A program made the position numbers and the translations under genes. From positions 372,001-436,000 of the forward strand of contig NZ_FMZC01000001.1 in assembly GCF_900102625.1 (NCBI RefSeq): DNA of 64,000 nucleotides. Reading direction: 5' to 3'. Numbering within the stretch: the first letter of the stretch is position 1; the number at the start of each line of letters is the position of its first letter. The notes under the pieces were generated by a model. The model made no database searches, was not told the DNA's origin, and saw only the letters and a program-made list of their open reading frames with translations. Of this stretch, positions 21,259 through 29,584 are shown piece after piece. The stretch comes from Paracidovorax valerianellae (GTDB lineage Bacteria; Pseudomonadota; Gammaproteobacteria; Burkholderiales; Burkholderiaceae_C).

Positions 21259-22287
21259 ATGACCTCTGACTTTTCCACCGACGCCGCAGTCCCCTCCGAT
21301 GCCCAGCCATCTCGCCGCAGCTTTCTGCAAGCCAGCCTGCTGGCCGGCGGCATGGCCGCCCTGGGCGCCCACCCGGCCTTTGCCGCCAACCCGGCCGCGC
21401 GCAACACCGACACCGTGCGCCTGGCCTGGGGCCGCGGCGGCCTGCCGGGCCTGGCCAAGACGCGGGGCGATTTCGAAAAGCGCCTGGCCAAGGACGGCAT
21501 CAAGGTGCAGTGGGTGGGGCCGTTTCCGAACCACGCACCCTCGCTGCAGGCGGTGACGGGCGGCAGCAGCGACTTCGGCTTCGGCGGCAGCACCACGCCG
21601 GCGCTGGCGGCCATGATCGCGGGCTCGCCGCTGGTCTTCACGCAGTTCGCCATCGTGGAGCCGCGCAGCACGGCCATCATCGCCAAGGACGGCTCGGGCA
21701 TCGACAAGGTGCAGGACCTGGTGGGCAAGTCAGTGGCGGTGAACCGCTCCGGCCTGGGCGAATTCCTGCTCGTGGCCGCGCTGGAAAAGCACGGCATCGA
21801 CCGCAGCAAGGTCAAGTTTGTGTATCTGAACCCGCCCGACGCCGGCCCCGCATTCGCGCAGGGCAAGATCGATGCGTGGTCGATGTGGAGCCCGGGCGTG
21901 GACATCGCCCGCAGCGAGTACAAGGCGCACGACGTGTTCTTCGAGGGGCGCGACCTGGACTTTCTGATCGACTTCAACTCCTACGTCACCCACCGCAAGT
22001 TCGCCGAAGAAAACACCGCCATCGTGCACGCCGTGAACACGGCCTACGCCGCCGAAGCGCAGTGGGCCACGCAGAACGCGGCCGAGGCCGAAGCGCTCTA
22101 CCAGCAAGACGCCAACTACAGCGACGCCGTGCGCGCATCGCTGCTCAAGCTGCAGCGCCGCTGGGAGCTGCACGGCGTGAACGACGCGGCCTTCATCCAG
22201 AAATTCCAGAACGCGGCCGACTGGCTGTCGCAGCGCAAGATCCTGCCGCAGAAGGTGCAGGTCAAGGACTACCTGGCCAAGCTGTGA
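21259..22287 (+). CDS. ssuA: Sulfonate-type ABC substrate-binding protein, Tat-exported
   Basis: A 342-residue periplasmic protein. The N-terminus has a twin-arginine signal, SRRSFLQASLLAGG, ending near AHPAFAAN, so export in folded form by Tat is likely. The mature part (TVRLAWGRGGLPGLAKTRGDFEKRL; VKFVYLNPPDAGPAFAQGKIDAW) matches SsuA-type NMT1/THI5-fold binding proteins. Its stop shares GTGA with the start of the molybdoenzyme gene downstream, so transporter and enzyme are coupled. The exact ligand is unknown. Confidence 0.9.
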   Translation: MTSDFSTDAAVPSDAQPSRRSFLQASLLAGGMAALGAHPAFAANPAARNTDTVRLAWGRGGLPGLAKTRGDFEKRLAKDGIKVQWVGPFPNHAPSLQAVTGGSSDFGFGGSTTPALAAMIAGSPLVFTQFAIVEPRSTAIIAKDGSGIDKVQDLVGKSVAVNRSGLGEFLLVAALEKHGIDRSKVKFVYLNPPDAGPAFAQGKIDAWSMWSPGVDIARSEYKAHDVFFEGRDLDFLIDFNSYVTHRKFAEENTAIVHAVNTAYAAEAQWATQNAAEAEALYQQDANYSDAVRASLLKLQRRWELHGVNDAAFIQKFQNAADWLSQRKILPQKVQVKDYLAKL

Positions 22288-24623
22288 CCGCCGCCACCTC
22301 ACTGACCGGCCCTGCCTTCACCGCCACGCACTGGGGCGTTTACCGCCCCATCGTCGAAGGCGGCCGGCTCACCGGCATGGCGCCCGCGCCGTGGGACGCG
22401 TCGCCCTCGTCCATCGGCCAGTCCCTGCCCGGCGCCATAGACTCGCCCACACGCGTGCGCCGGCCCGCCTTGCGCCGCAGCTTTCTCGACCCGGCCACGC
22501 GCCACACCAGCGGCCACCTGCGCGGGCGCGAGCCGTTCGTCGAACTGCCCTGGGACGAGGCGCTCGACCTGGTGGCGGGCGAACTGCGGCGTGTGCGCGC
22601 CGCCCACGGCAACGAAGCGATCTTCGGCGGCAGCTACGGCTGGTCGAGCGCAGGGCGCTTTCACCATGCGCAGAGCCAGCTGCACCGCTTTCTGAACGGC
22701 TTCGGCGGGTACATCGCCAGCAAGGACAGCTACAGCCTGGGCGCCGGTCGCGTGCTGCTGCCGCACATCGTCGATGGCATGGACGCGCTGCTGCAGCACC
22801 ACACGCCGTGGAGCGTGCTGGCCGAGCACTGCGAACTGTTCGTGGCCTTCGGCGGCCTGCCCGTGCGCAACACGCAGGTCAGCCCCGGCGGCGCCAGCGA
22901 CCACGGCACCGCGCCCGCCCTGGCGCGCATGGCCGCTGGCGGGCGCACCGCCTTCGTCAACATCAGCCCCGCGCGCGACGACATGGCCGCCGTGCCTGCG
23001 GCCGAGTGGCTGCCGATCCAGCCCGGCACCGACACCGCGCTGATGATGGGCCTGGCCCATGTGCTCATCACCGAAGGCCTGCACGACGAGGCCTTCTGCG
23101 CCCGCTGCACCGTGGGGTTCGAGCACGTGCGCGATGCCCTGCTGGGCCACGGCCCCGACGCCACCGCCAAGACGCCCGCCTGGGCCGCCGCGCAGACCGG
23201 CATCGCCGCCGCCGACATCGTGGCGCTCGCGCGGCGCATGGCCCGCCAGCGCACGCTCATCAACTGCACCTATTCGCTGCAGCGCGCGCGGCATGGCGAA
23301 CAGCCCTTCTGGATGGCCGTCACCCTGGCCGCACTGCTGGGCCAGATCGGCCTGCCCGGCGGCGGCTTCGGCCTGGGGTACGGCTGCATGAACTACATCG
23401 GCAGCGGGCACGGCAGCTTCTCGGGCGCGCGGCTGCCGCAAGGGCACAACCCGGTGGGCGCCTTCATTCCCGTGGCGCGCATCGCCGACATGCTGCTGCA
23501 GCCCGGCGAACCCTTCGACTACAACGGCGCGCGCCACCACTACCCGCACGCCCGGCTGCTGTACTGGGCCGGCGGCAACGTGTTTCACCACCACCAGGAC
23601 CTGAACCGCACCATCGAAGCCTGGCAGCGGCCCGAGACCATCGTCACGCACGAACAGGTGTGGACGGCGCAGGCCAAATACTCCGACATCGTGCTGCCCG
23701 CCACCACGTCGCTCGAGCGCGACGACATCGGCAGCGCCAGCAACGAACCCCGAATGATCGCCATGCACGCCGCCATCGCCCCCGTGGGCGAGGCCCGCGA
23801 CGACTACGCCATCTTCAGCGCGCTGGCGGCGCGGCTCGGCTTTGGAGCCGCCTACACCGAAGGGCGCGACACCGCGCAGTGGCTTCGCCATCTGTACGAA
23901 GGCGCCCGCCCCCGCGCCGAGGCCGCGGGCATCGCCCTGCCCGGCTTCGACGCGTTCTGGGAAGCGGGCCACCTCGAACTGCCCCGCCCTGCCACGCCCG
24001 TGGTGCTGCTGGAACGCTTTCGGCAAGACCCCGCCGCCCACCCGCTGCCCACGCCGTCGGGCCGCATCGAACTGTTCTCGGAAACCATCGCCGGATTCGG
24101 CTATGCGGACTGCCCCGGCCAGGCCACGTGGTTCGCGCCCGAGGCCTCGGCCTGGCCCATCCACCTGCTGTCGCACCAGCCCGCCGCGCGGCTGCACAGC
24201 CAATACGACCACGGCCGCGTGAGCCGCGCCACCAAGGTGCAGGGCCGCGAACCCATCACGTTGAACCGCGCCGACGCGCTGCGCCGCGGCATTGCCGACG
24301 GCGACGTGGTGCGCGTGTTCAATGCCCACGGCGCGTTCCTGGCCGGCGCCGTGCTCAGCGACGGCCTGCGGCCCGGCGTGGCGCAGATCGCGACCGGCGC
24401 GTGGTACGACCCGCTGGACCCGCACGCGCCCGGCAGCCTGGACAAGCACGGCAACCCGAACCTGGTCACGCCGGACATCGGCAGCTCCCGCCTGTCGCAA
24501 GGCTGCGCGGCGCAGAGCGCGCGGGTGGAGGTGGCGCTGTGGCAGGGGCCGTTGCCCCCGGTGACGGCCTTCGAGCCGCCGGAGCGTGTGGGGGTGGAGG
24601 TGGCAGCGATCGGGCCGCCGTGA
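22284..24623 (+). CDS. Molybdopterin oxidoreductase, BisC/TorA/DMSO-reductase type
   Basis: A 779-residue enzyme starting at GTG 22284, overlapping the stop of ssuA. It has HTSGHLRGREPFVELPWDEALDLV and FGGSYGWSSAGRFHHAQSQ, as in biotin sulfoxide and TMAO reductases. There is no N-terminal Cys cluster for an iron-sulfur centre. The segment SKDSYSLGAGRVLLP places a Ser where this group ligates molybdenum. The C-terminal pterin-binding domain is intact (THEQVWTAQAKYSDIVLPAT; SHQPAARLHSQYDHG). No Tat signal, so it is cytoplasmic like BisC. Linkage to a sulfonate importer suggests reduction of an imported S- or N-oxide. The substrate is inferred, not shown. Confidence 0.9.
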   Translation: MTAATSLTGPAFTATHWGVYRPIVEGGRLTGMAPAPWDASPSSIGQSLPGAIDSPTRVRRPALRRSFLDPATRHTSGHLRGREPFVELPWDEALDLVAGELRRVRAAHGNEAIFGGSYGWSSAGRFHHAQSQLHRFLNGFGGYIASKDSYSLGAGRVLLPHIVDGMDALLQHHTPWSVLAEHCELFVAFGGLPVRNTQVSPGGASDHGTAPALARMAAGGRTAFVNISPARDDMAAVPAAEWLPIQPGTDTALMMGLAHVLITEGLHDEAFCARCTVGFEHVRDALLGHGPDATAKTPAWAAAQTGIAAADIVALARRMARQRTLINCTYSLQRARHGEQPFWMAVTLAALLGQIGLPGGGFGLGYGCMNYIGSGHGSFSGARLPQGHNPVGAFIPVARIADMLLQPGEPFDYNGARHHYPHARLLYWAGGNVFHHHQDLNRTIEAWQRPETIVTHEQVWTAQAKYSDIVLPATTSLERDDIGSASNEPRMIAMHAAIAPVGEARDDYAIFSALAARLGFGAAYTEGRDTAQWLRHLYEGARPRAEAAGIALPGFDAFWEAGHLELPRPATPVVLLERFRQDPAAHPLPTPSGRIELFSETIAGFGYADCPGQATWFAPEASAWPIHLLSHQPAARLHSQYDHGRVSRATKVQGREPITLNRADALRRGIADGDVVRVFNAHGAFLAGAVLSDGLRPGVAQIATGAWYDPLDPHAPGSLDKHGNPNLVTPDIGSSRLSQGCAAQSARVEVALWQGPLPPVTAFEPPERVGVEVAAIGPP

Positions 24624-24651
24624 TGGGAGGGGCGCGGGCGCAGAACGACAC

Positions 24652-24714
24652 TTCAAGCCAAATCGGCCTCCAGCGCAATAAACACTAGGGAGGTTAGCTA
24701 TCAATTAAATAGCA
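24652..24714 (+). repeat. Intergenic repeat family, copy 3 (reference copy)
   Basis: TTCAAGCCAAATCGGCC, CAGCGCAAT, a short spacer with CTAGGGAGG, then the AT palindrome GCTATCAATTAAATAGC. This is the clearest of the copies in the window. It follows the molybdoenzyme gene, in a 198-base spacer before the nitroreductase gene. Confidence 0.78.
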
Positions 24715-24821
24715 TCGCCGAACCGCGGTATCGATTGAGGTACGCGCGGGGTATGCGCAGGCCGGCCGCAAATGTCTTTGCATCGACAGTCAGGAACGGC
24801 GCCGCTGCCTAGCATGCCGGC

Positions 24822-25592
24822 ATGACGCATTCCACCGCACACCCGCCACTCACAGAACACCCGGAACACGCCGACCGGCGCGGAGCCGCCCCATCCCTCG
24901 CCGCACCGGACCTGCAGCAGGCCGTGGACTGGGCCATCGTCTCTCGGCGCAGTATTCGCGCCTTTCTGCCCACGCCGGTGCCGCGCGAAACGGTGCATGC
25001 CATCCTCGATGTGGCGCGCCACGCCGCCTCCGGCATGAACACCCAGCCCTGGCGCGTGCACGTGCTGACCGGCGCCGCCAAGGCACGGCTGAGCGACGCC
25101 ATCGCGGCCGTGGACGATGACGGCGAGGCCTCGGCGGCGCTCACCGAGCCCTATCACTACTACCCGCTGGAATGGGTGTCGCCCTTCGTGGACCGGCGCC
25201 GCAAGGTCGGCTGGGACCTGTATGGCCTGCTCGGCATCACCAAAGGCGACAAGGCGCGCATGCACGCGCAGCACGGCCGCAACTACCGCTTTTTCGACGC
25301 GCCGGCGGGGCTGATCTTCACCGTCAACCGCGTGATGCAGGCCGGCAGCCTGATGGATTACGGCATGTTCCTGCAGAGCGTGATGGTGGCCGCCCGGGCG
25401 CGCGGGCTCGACACCTGTCCGCAGGTGGCGTTCACCAAATTCCACCCCGTCATCCACGCCGAATTGGGCATACCCGACACCGAGATGGTCGTGTGCGGCA
25501 TGAGCCTGGGCCACGCCGACCCGGACCGCATCGAGAACACGCTGGTGACCGAGCGCGAAGGCGTCGAGTCCTTCACCACTTTCCACGCCTGA
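24822..25592 (+). CDS. Nitroreductase family protein
   Basis: A 256-residue FMN-dependent oxidoreductase. SRRSIRAFLPTPVPRETV is the FMN phosphate-binding start of the nitroreductase fold, followed by ARHAASGMNTQPWRVHVLTG. QAGSLMDYGMFLQSVMVAARARGLDTCPQ and VVCGMSLGHAD are the second FMN site. The first 35 residues are variable. It probably reduces nitro compounds, quinones or enoyl groups with NAD(P)H. It is 37 bases upstream of an acyl-CoA synthetase gene on the same strand. Confidence 0.9.
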   Translation: MTHSTAHPPLTEHPEHADRRGAAPSLAAPDLQQAVDWAIVSRRSIRAFLPTPVPRETVHAILDVARHAASGMNTQPWRVHVLTGAAKARLSDAIAAVDDDGEASAALTEPYHYYPLEWVSPFVDRRRKVGWDLYGLLGITKGDKARMHAQHGRNYRFFDAPAGLIFTVNRVMQAGSLMDYGMFLQSVMVAARARGLDTCPQVAFTKFHPVIHAELGIPDTEMVVCGMSLGHADPDRIENTLVTEREGVESFTTFHA

Positions 25593-25629
25593 AGAAAAAA
25601 ACGCCCGGACAAACCAGGAGACAAAGCGC

Positions 25630-27375
25630 ATGACCGCCACCGCAGCCACTGCATCCACCGCATCCACCACAGCCACCGCCGCAACCCATGCGGGCACATC
25701 CCGCAGCCCTTACCAGCACGGCCTGGGCCGCACGCCGGCCAACCACGTGCCGCTCACCCCGCTGGGTTTTCTGGACCGCAGCGCGCTGGCGCACCCCGAC
25801 GGCATCGCGGTGGTGCATGCCGGCATCACGCAGACTAGTGTGCAGACCTGGGCGCAGACGCGCGAGCGGGCCTACCGGCTCGCCAGCGCTCTGGCGCAGC
25901 GCGGCGTGCAGCGGGGCGACACGGTGGCGATCCTCGCGCCCAACACGCCCGCCATGCTGGAGGCGCATCTGGGCATTCCCCTGTGCGGCGCGGTCATCAA
26001 CGCCATCAACTGCCGGCTCGATGCGCAAGGCATCGCCTTCATCCTGCAGCACGGCGAGGCGCGCGTGCTGCTGGTGGACAGCGAGTTCGCCGCCCTGGCC
26101 GCACAGGCGGTGGCGGACCTGGCTCACCCGCCGCTGGTGGTGGCCATCCACGACGCCGGCGTGCCGCCGCAACCCACCTTCGGCACGACGGACTACGAAA
26201 CCCTGCTGGCCGAGGGCGATCCGGCGTTCGAAGGCCTGTGGCCCCAAGACGAATGGGACCCCATCGCGCTCAACTACACCTCGGGCACCACGGGCGACCC
26301 CAAGGGCGTGGTGCCCAGCCACCGCGGCACCTACCTCATGAGCCTGCTGCAGTTGACCGACTGGGCCGTGCCGCGCAGGCCCGTGTACCTGTGGACGCTG
26401 CCCATGTTCCACGCCAACGGCTGGTGCTTCACCTGGGCCGTGACGGCGGCGGCCGGCACGCATGTGTGCCTTCGCAAGGTCACGGCCAAGGCGATCTTCG
26501 AGGCCATTGCCGAACACGGCGTGGACCATTTCTGCGCCGCGCCCACGGTGCTGGCCATGCTGGCGAATGCGCCCGCGCACGAATGCATGGCGCTGCCGCG
26601 CAAGGTGCGCGTGCTCACCGCCGGCTCGCCGCCGCCCGCGGCCATCCTGCAGGCCATCGCCGCCATGGGCTTCGACGTGGACCATGTGTACGGCATCACC
26701 GAAGTCTCGGGCACGCCCGTGAGCTGCGTGCGCCAGCCCGGCTGGGCCGACTTGCCCGAGGCCGCGCGCGCCCAGCTGCAGGCGCGCCAGGGCGTGCGCG
26801 CCGCCGCGTTGGAAGACTTGCGCGTGGTCCACCCCGACACGCTGCAGCCCGTGCCGGCCGACGGCGTGACCGCCGGCGAAATCATGCTGCGCGGCAACAC
26901 CGTGATGAAGGGCTACCTCAAGAACCCCGCAGCCACCGCCAAGGCGTTTGCCGGCGGCTGGTTTCACACCGGCGACATCGCCGTTCAGCACCCCGACGGC
27001 TATGTGCAGATCACCGACCGGTCCAAGGACGTGATCATCTCGGGCGGCGAGAACATCTCGTCGGTGGAGGTGGAAGACGTGCTGCACCGCCATCCCGCCG
27101 TGCTGCTGGCCGCCGTGGTGGCCCAGCCCGACGAGAAATGGGGCGAAGTGCCCTGCGCCTTCGTGGAACTCAAACCCGAGGCTGCGGGCACCGTCAGCGC
27201 CGACGAGCTGATCGCCTTCTGCCGCAGCCACCTCGCCCGCTTCAAGTGCCCGCGCCAAGTCGTATTCGACGCCCTGCCCCGCACCGCCACGGGCAAGATC
27301 CAGAAATTTCGCCTGCGCGAAATCGCCGGCAGCCGCGAGGCCATCACGCAACTGGCGCAACTGCCGGCCGGCTGA
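25630..27375 (+). CDS. Acyl-CoA synthetase (AMP-forming), medium-chain / methylthiopropionate-CoA ligase type
   Basis: A 581-residue adenylating enzyme. It has the P-loop YTSGTTGDPKGVVPSHRG, HVYGITEVSG (A5 motif), the hinge GWFHTGDIAVQHPDGYVQITDR and the catalytic Lys in PRTATGKIQKFRLRE. The first 35 residues are Thr/Ala-rich and variable. This branch activates short to medium carboxylic acids, including 3-methylthiopropionate in some members; the acid used here is unknown. AGGAG precedes the start. It is likely cotranscribed with the nitroreductase. Confidence 0.9.
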   Translation: MTATAATASTASTTATAATHAGTSRSPYQHGLGRTPANHVPLTPLGFLDRSALAHPDGIAVVHAGITQTSVQTWAQTRERAYRLASALAQRGVQRGDTVAILAPNTPAMLEAHLGIPLCGAVINAINCRLDAQGIAFILQHGEARVLLVDSEFAALAAQAVADLAHPPLVVAIHDAGVPPQPTFGTTDYETLLAEGDPAFEGLWPQDEWDPIALNYTSGTTGDPKGVVPSHRGTYLMSLLQLTDWAVPRRPVYLWTLPMFHANGWCFTWAVTAAAGTHVCLRKVTAKAIFEAIAEHGVDHFCAAPTVLAMLANAPAHECMALPRKVRVLTAGSPPPAAILQAIAAMGFDVDHVYGITEVSGTPVSCVRQPGWADLPEAARAQLQARQGVRAAALEDLRVVHPDTLQPVPADGVTAGEIMLRGNTVMKGYLKNPAATAKAFAGGWFHTGDIAVQHPDGYVQITDRSKDVIISGGENISSVEVEDVLHRHPAVLLAAVVAQPDEKWGEVPCAFVELKPEAAGTVSADELIAFCRSHLARFKCPRQVVFDALPRTATGKIQKFRLREIAGSREAITQLAQLPAG

Positions 27376-27419
27376 AACGAGGACCACGGGCTCAAAAGCT
27401 CAAGGGCCCAAACACGCAA

Positions 27420-27439
27420 AGGCCCGATGGCCCGGGCCT
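27420..27439. terminator. Hairpin between convergent genes, weak terminator
   Basis: AGGCCCG, a six-base loop, CGGGCCT. On the reverse strand the stem is followed by only a short TTT run. It lies between the acyl-CoA synthetase and Crp/Fnr genes. Confidence 0.4.
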
Positions 27440-27472
27440 GAAGACACCGGCAGGCCCTGATGCGCCCCCGCG

Positions 27473-28159
27473 CTAACCCTCTCGCGCCACGGCCTGCAGC
27501 ACCTGCAGGTCGGTCACCTCGATCGACCCATAACCCAGGCGAATCGCCCCCCGGTCCTGCAGCTCCTGCAGGGCCCGATTCGCCACCTGGCGAGAGACGC
27601 CCGACAGCCGCCCCAGCTCTTCCTGCGACAGCGTGACACGCCGGGCCGTGTTGGGAAACAGCGCATCGTTGAACAGCCCCGACAGGCTGTAGGCCACCTG
27701 CGCCGTCGTGTCGCCCAGCCGGTCCGTCTGCACCTGCGCCACGTAATGGGCCAGGCGCGCATTGAGTTGCCCGATCAGCCACAGCGCAAACGGATGGCTC
27801 TCATGCAGCAGCCGCAGGAACTCGCTGCGCGGCAGCAGCGCCACCATGCTGTCGGTCAGCGCCGTCACCGCATAGGGCCGGGGCTCGTCCTTCAGCACCG
27901 AGCCCTCGCCGAACCACGCGCCGGAGGGCACGCCCGCGAACGTGCTGATGCGCCCCTCGCCGGTGATGTTGTCGAGCTTGAGCATGCCCTGCATCACCCC
28001 CGCCCAGTGCGCGGTGGGCAGGCCGCGGGAGAACACCGTGCTGCCAGCGGGGAAACTGCGCACGGTGATCGCAGCGCGGATGCGGGTGGACTGTTCTTCG
28101 GTGAGCGCAGCGGTCCAGGCGGATTGCGAAAGGAAGGTGTCCAGGGAGGGTGAATCCAT
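27473..28159 (-). CDS. Crp/Fnr family transcriptional regulator
   Basis: A 228-residue protein starting MDSPSLDTFL. The N-terminal cyclic-nucleotide-binding beta-roll (about residues 20-135) includes AGSTVFSRGLPTAHWAGVMQG and GAWFGEGSVL. It lacks the Cys cluster of Fnr. The C-terminal helix-turn-helix is LSQEELGRLSGVSRQVANRALQEL followed by the wing GAIRLGYGSIEV. It binds DNA as a dimer. Ligand and targets are unknown. It is convergent with the acyl-CoA synthetase gene. Confidence 0.92.
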   Translation of the reverse strand: MDSPSLDTFLSQSAWTAALTEEQSTRIRAAITVRSFPAGSTVFSRGLPTAHWAGVMQGMLKLDNITGEGRISTFAGVPSGAWFGEGSVLKDEPRPYAVTALTDSMVALLPRSEFLRLLHESHPFALWLIGQLNARLAHYVAQVQTDRLGDTTAQVAYSLSGLFNDALFPNTARRVTLSQEELGRLSGVSRQVANRALQELQDRGAIRLGYGSIEVTDLQVLQAVAREG

Positions 28160-28338
28160 TGTTGGCGGGGCGAAAGAGGTTCGCTTGGATTCTGGGGTAA
28201 GTGGCGGTGAGAGCCTATTGGGGGAGATGCTTGTATGCCCGATGTGCAGCCAGCGGGAACCACGGCAGTTTTCGACCCAACGCGGTCTGCCGCCGTGCAA
28301 TAGGGGCCTGCCGCTTGCGGTCGTTCAGTTAAAGTCCC

Positions 28339-28357
28339 CGCCCTCAGGGCGTTTTTT
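28339..28357 (+). terminator. Short rho-independent terminator at the island edge
   Basis: CGCCC, loop TCA, GGGCG, then six T. There is no plus-strand gene immediately upstream for it to serve; the Crp/Fnr gene is on the other strand. It may be a leftover of a disrupted gene at the boundary of the accessory region. Confidence 0.5.
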
Positions 28358-28447
28358 GCCCGTATGTAGCACTTCGCCTCTGAAGGGGCACGGCCTCCCG
28401 GTGGCGTGGGTTGAAAACACGAACTGCGACTTTGGGTGGGATGGCGA

Positions 28448-28903
28448 ATGATGCCGCTGTGCAAACCGCCGCTTGAAGCGCTAGAAAAAAATATGCTGTT
28501 AACCGATATAGCCGTCGAGCACACTCTGGTGTCCAAAAATGGGGTACGTCAGACTTTCTTGCTGCATCCGTTCACCGATACACAGCGAGATTCGCTGGGT
28601 AAATTCGAGGTCGTTCGTGACGTCAGTCGGCCAGGATTCAAAGACGTAAAACGTTCAACCTTCGTGACGTTTCAACAACTAGCGGAGTTGTATGCGAAAG
28701 GTGTCCTCGAAGAATTCGGGTTTTCCGTTCGCATGTGTCCCGGTCAGGGCACCTACCCCGCCAAGAATCCAGCAAAAAAGATACTGCCGACCAGCATCAA
28801 GCCAGGCTCACCATTCGACCTCGCGGTTCAAAAGGTGGATGTTTCAAAACCTGCTACCCGCGAATTGAGAACCGCCTTGCTTCGCACCGACGTCAAAATT
28901 TAA
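28448..28903 (+). CDS. Hypothetical protein
   Basis: About 151 residues from ATG 28448; later Met codons (28451, 28493) are alternatives and no strong ribosome site decides. The sequence is soluble and mixed: LSKNGV-type strands early, then RDVSRPGFKDVKRSTFVTFQQLAELYAKGVLEEFGF, and a basic C-terminus. I do not recognise a family. Base composition is lower in GC than the flanking core genes, and it begins the accessory island. Confidence 0.55.
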   Translation: MMPLCKPPLEALEKNMLLTDIAVEHTLVSKNGVRQTFLLHPFTDTQRDSLGKFEVVRDVSRPGFKDVKRSTFVTFQQLAELYAKGVLEEFGFSVRMCPGQGTYPAKNPAKKILPTSIKPGSPFDLAVQKVDVSKPATRELRTALLRTDVKI

Positions 28904-28923
28904 AGATCACAACGGTGATTGAT

Positions 28924-29145
28924 ATGGGAGTCCCTGTGAATCCATCCGTTGCCCATGCTGAACTCATCGCCACTTTCAAGCGGGCCGAGGCAGATGCCGC
29001 TCACAAGTTCGGATTGATCAAAGCTGCTGCGGCTAAGGGCCCCAAGGCCATCCAAGCCGCCTCCGACGCAGCTGCTAAGGCAGCAAGACGCAGGGACTCG
29101 TATGCGAAAAAGTTGGGCAATCTTGGGGTGAGCCTTAAGGATTGA
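28924..29145 (+). CDS. Small Ala/Lys-rich helical protein
   Basis: 73 residues beginning MGVPVNPSVAHAELIATFK. Almost the whole sequence is predicted helix with regularly spaced Ala and Lys/Arg (AAAKGPKAIQAASDAAAKAARRRDSY), similar in style to small DNA-binding or phasin-like proteins. I do not recognise it. It lies 20 bases after the previous unknown gene on the same strand, so the two may be cotranscribed. Confidence 0.5.
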   Translation: MGVPVNPSVAHAELIATFKRAEADAAHKFGLIKAAAAKGPKAIQAASDAAAKAARRRDSYAKKLGNLGVSLKD

Positions 29146-29584
29146 GGGTGGCCAAGGCTACGGCGTGATGTGTGGAGAGATGGATGGGCCGCTTCAGGCT
29201 GGTTGCGGTCAGTCGGCGCAGCCCACCGAACGTCTGCTGTGCGCCGCAATCGAGCCACCTGTCGGCGCATCATTTTGCTCATCATCGCAGCAAGGCGGAC
29301 GGATCTGCGCCGCTCAATCGACGCTCGCTCAGATTTTCGTCTGCGCCGAGATCTGCCGGGCGCCCACCGCTTCACGGCGCCCAAATGGCTTGACATCGCC
29401 GTTCGGATGCACCGCGTCGAAGAGTTGATTTTGTCGAGCGCTCCAGCGGTCTACAACGCGCTCCGTCCCTAGGACTCGCGCGCGTTGCCGGATCCGGACT
29501 TCGAACTCCCGACGCTTTCCACCCGACCGTCTGGCGCCGAGGGCGCTTCATAATGAACTTTCGCCGAAAATATCGAGGATTTCC
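29146..29584. other. 439-base stretch without a supported gene
   Basis: Several short open frames occur on both strands, but none has a ribosome site, recognisable family sequence or consistent codon use. GC is core-like up to about 29.5 kb. A promoter for the nuclease gene is probably in the last 60 bases, though I cannot pick convincing -35/-10 boxes. Confidence 0.5.

Noticed and set aside
22299-24704. 801-codon frame antisense to the molybdoenzyme
   Set aside because: His/Ala/Val-rich shadow with no motif; the sense-strand enzyme is complete.
29165-29472. Overlapping short frames after the small helical protein gene
   Set aside because: No ribosome site, no homology I can recognise, and conflicting frames on both strands.
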